A stretch of 22,383 bases of DNA, taken from Coriobacteriia bacterium (GTDB lineage Bacteria > Actinomycetota > Coriobacteriia > WRKU01). A program made the translations under genes and the position numbers. Positions 21,914 through 22,383 of the stretch are shown piece after piece (the stretch's first letter is position 1; every line of letters begins with the position of its first letter). Below the pieces are notes generated by a model that was not told where the DNA came from, made no database searches, and saw only the letters and a program-made list of their open reading frames with translations. Location of the stretch: assembly GCA_009784095.1 (NCBI GenBank), contig WRDL01000010.1, positions 1 through 22,383 on the forward strand, in the 5' to 3' direction.

Positions 21914-22383
21914 TCATTTCTGAGCTGCGAACACATGTTGTATCTTCGCTTCGATCTCTTCGGCGTTTTGTGCATGAGGTCGATAATATCGAGTGAGCGC
22001 TTTCAGCTCTCCGGTCTTCTCATCGATATATATGGCACAAAAGCGTGGGCAGAAAAGTAGGGCTATCGAGAGCGCAAGCGTCGTAAGTACCGCGAGGGAA
22101 TACAGATAGGGGACCGACCAGTCGTCCACGACCCTTAAGAGCAACGCGCTGCTCAGGCCATCAAAACGGATCGCTTTCCCCTCAGCGATGGAGTAGGTCT
22201 GCCCTACTCTTATCAGTTCAGGGTCCCCCAAAGCCCTCATCTCCTCATCGGCGATCCACATGAAGCCATAAGCGTCCTGCATTTTTCCTGCGACTGGTTC
22301 ACCGTCAACGATGCTCGGCATCAATTGAAAGACCGCATAAGGGGTATCCGGATCCTCGGTCGAAATACGGACCGGCTGGAATA
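21914..22383 (-). CDS. ResB-like cytochrome c biogenesis protein, C-terminal part
   Basis: The reading frame is open to the window edge, so the N-terminal part lies beyond base 22383. The visible 155 residues begin FQPVRISTEDPDTPYAVFQ. They contain an extracytoplasmic beta-rich stretch, then FDGLSSALLLRVVDDWSVP, one membrane helix (about LYSLAVLTTLALSIALLF) and a cytoplasmic tail starting CPRFCAIYIDE. A last periplasmic strand with FxGL...L.V..D followed by a final helix and short basic tail is how ResB proteins end. ResB works with CcsA/ResC to carry and attach haem to c-type cytochromes, which suits the 29 haem motifs downstream. The 120-nt gap to the TPR gene contains a weak TATAAC box. 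The assignment rests on pattern and context, not on catalytic residues. Confidence 0.6.
   Translation of the reverse strand, partial: FQPVRISTEDPDTPYAVFQLMPSIVDGEPVAGKMQDAYGFMWIADEEMRALGDPELIRVGQTYSIAEGKAIRFDGLSSALLLRVVDDWSVPYLYSLAVLTTLALSIALLFCPRFCAIYIDEKTGELKALTRYYRPHAQNAEEIEAKIQHVFAAQK

Noticed and set aside
1..22383. tRNA, rRNA, CRISPR arrays, insertion sequences
   Set aside because: I looked in the gene-free stretches on both strands and saw no cloverleaf, regular spaced repeats or transposase gene.

Overview
The window reads as chromosomal DNA of an anaerobic, moderately GC-rich Gram-positive bacterium, most likely an actinobacterium of the Coriobacteriia type. This is inferred from the gene mix: GatCAB amidotransferase, a PASTA-domain membrane protein, lipoproteins, dense multihaem cytochromes and no outer-membrane genes. 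The taxonomy is a judgement from reading and was not tested by any search. Nearly all genes lie on the minus strand; the clear exception is a THUMP-type rRNA methyltransferase.

Layout from left to right. (1) 1-2480: serine-biosynthesis pair, a 3' truncated serA and an upstream class V aminotransferase. (2) 2495-2740: a compact locus with a 29-aa holin-like toxin, flanking inverted repeats, a strong hairpin and two convergent extended -10 promoters; this is a candidate type I toxin-antitoxin system. (3) 2817-5482: an M20 dipeptidase divergent from an RlmL/YpsC-like methyltransferase. (4) 5490-5967: a BrnT/BrnA module whose toxin carries an amber codon while the antitoxin is intact. (5) 6036-15298: an apparent nine-gene operon, gatC-gatA-PASTA protein-gatB-META lipoprotein-META-like membrane protein-pncB-pncA-gtrA, with a good sigma-70 promoter before gatC. 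(6) 15299-15631: non-coding, with a 135-bp palindrome and a hairpin. (7) 15632-22383: an electron-transfer cluster made of a ResB-like protein (partial), a TPR membrane protein, an NHL beta-propeller membrane protein and three multihaem c-type cytochromes with 12, 10 and 7 haem motifs.

The most unusual thread is a family of about 31-nt REP-like units with the core GGGTCGGTTCC. They occur at four places: between the aminotransferase and serA; across the stop codon of pncA; as an inverted pair inserted in frame within pncB, adding about 37 residues to the enzyme; and as an inverted pair in the 135-bp palindrome after gatC. An in-frame palindromic repeat inside an essential-type enzyme recalls the Rickettsia palindromic elements. 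The type I toxin candidate and the repeat family are the best candidates here for undescribed biology.

How the parts may work together: the long operon combines Gln-tRNA/Asn-tRNA amidation with NAD salvage (PncA makes nicotinate, PncB makes nicotinate mononucleotide) and cell-envelope proteins. The cytochrome cluster would form a membrane-to-surface electron path, with ResB serving haem attachment and the NHL and TPR proteins as assembly scaffolds. These functional links are inferences from gene order.
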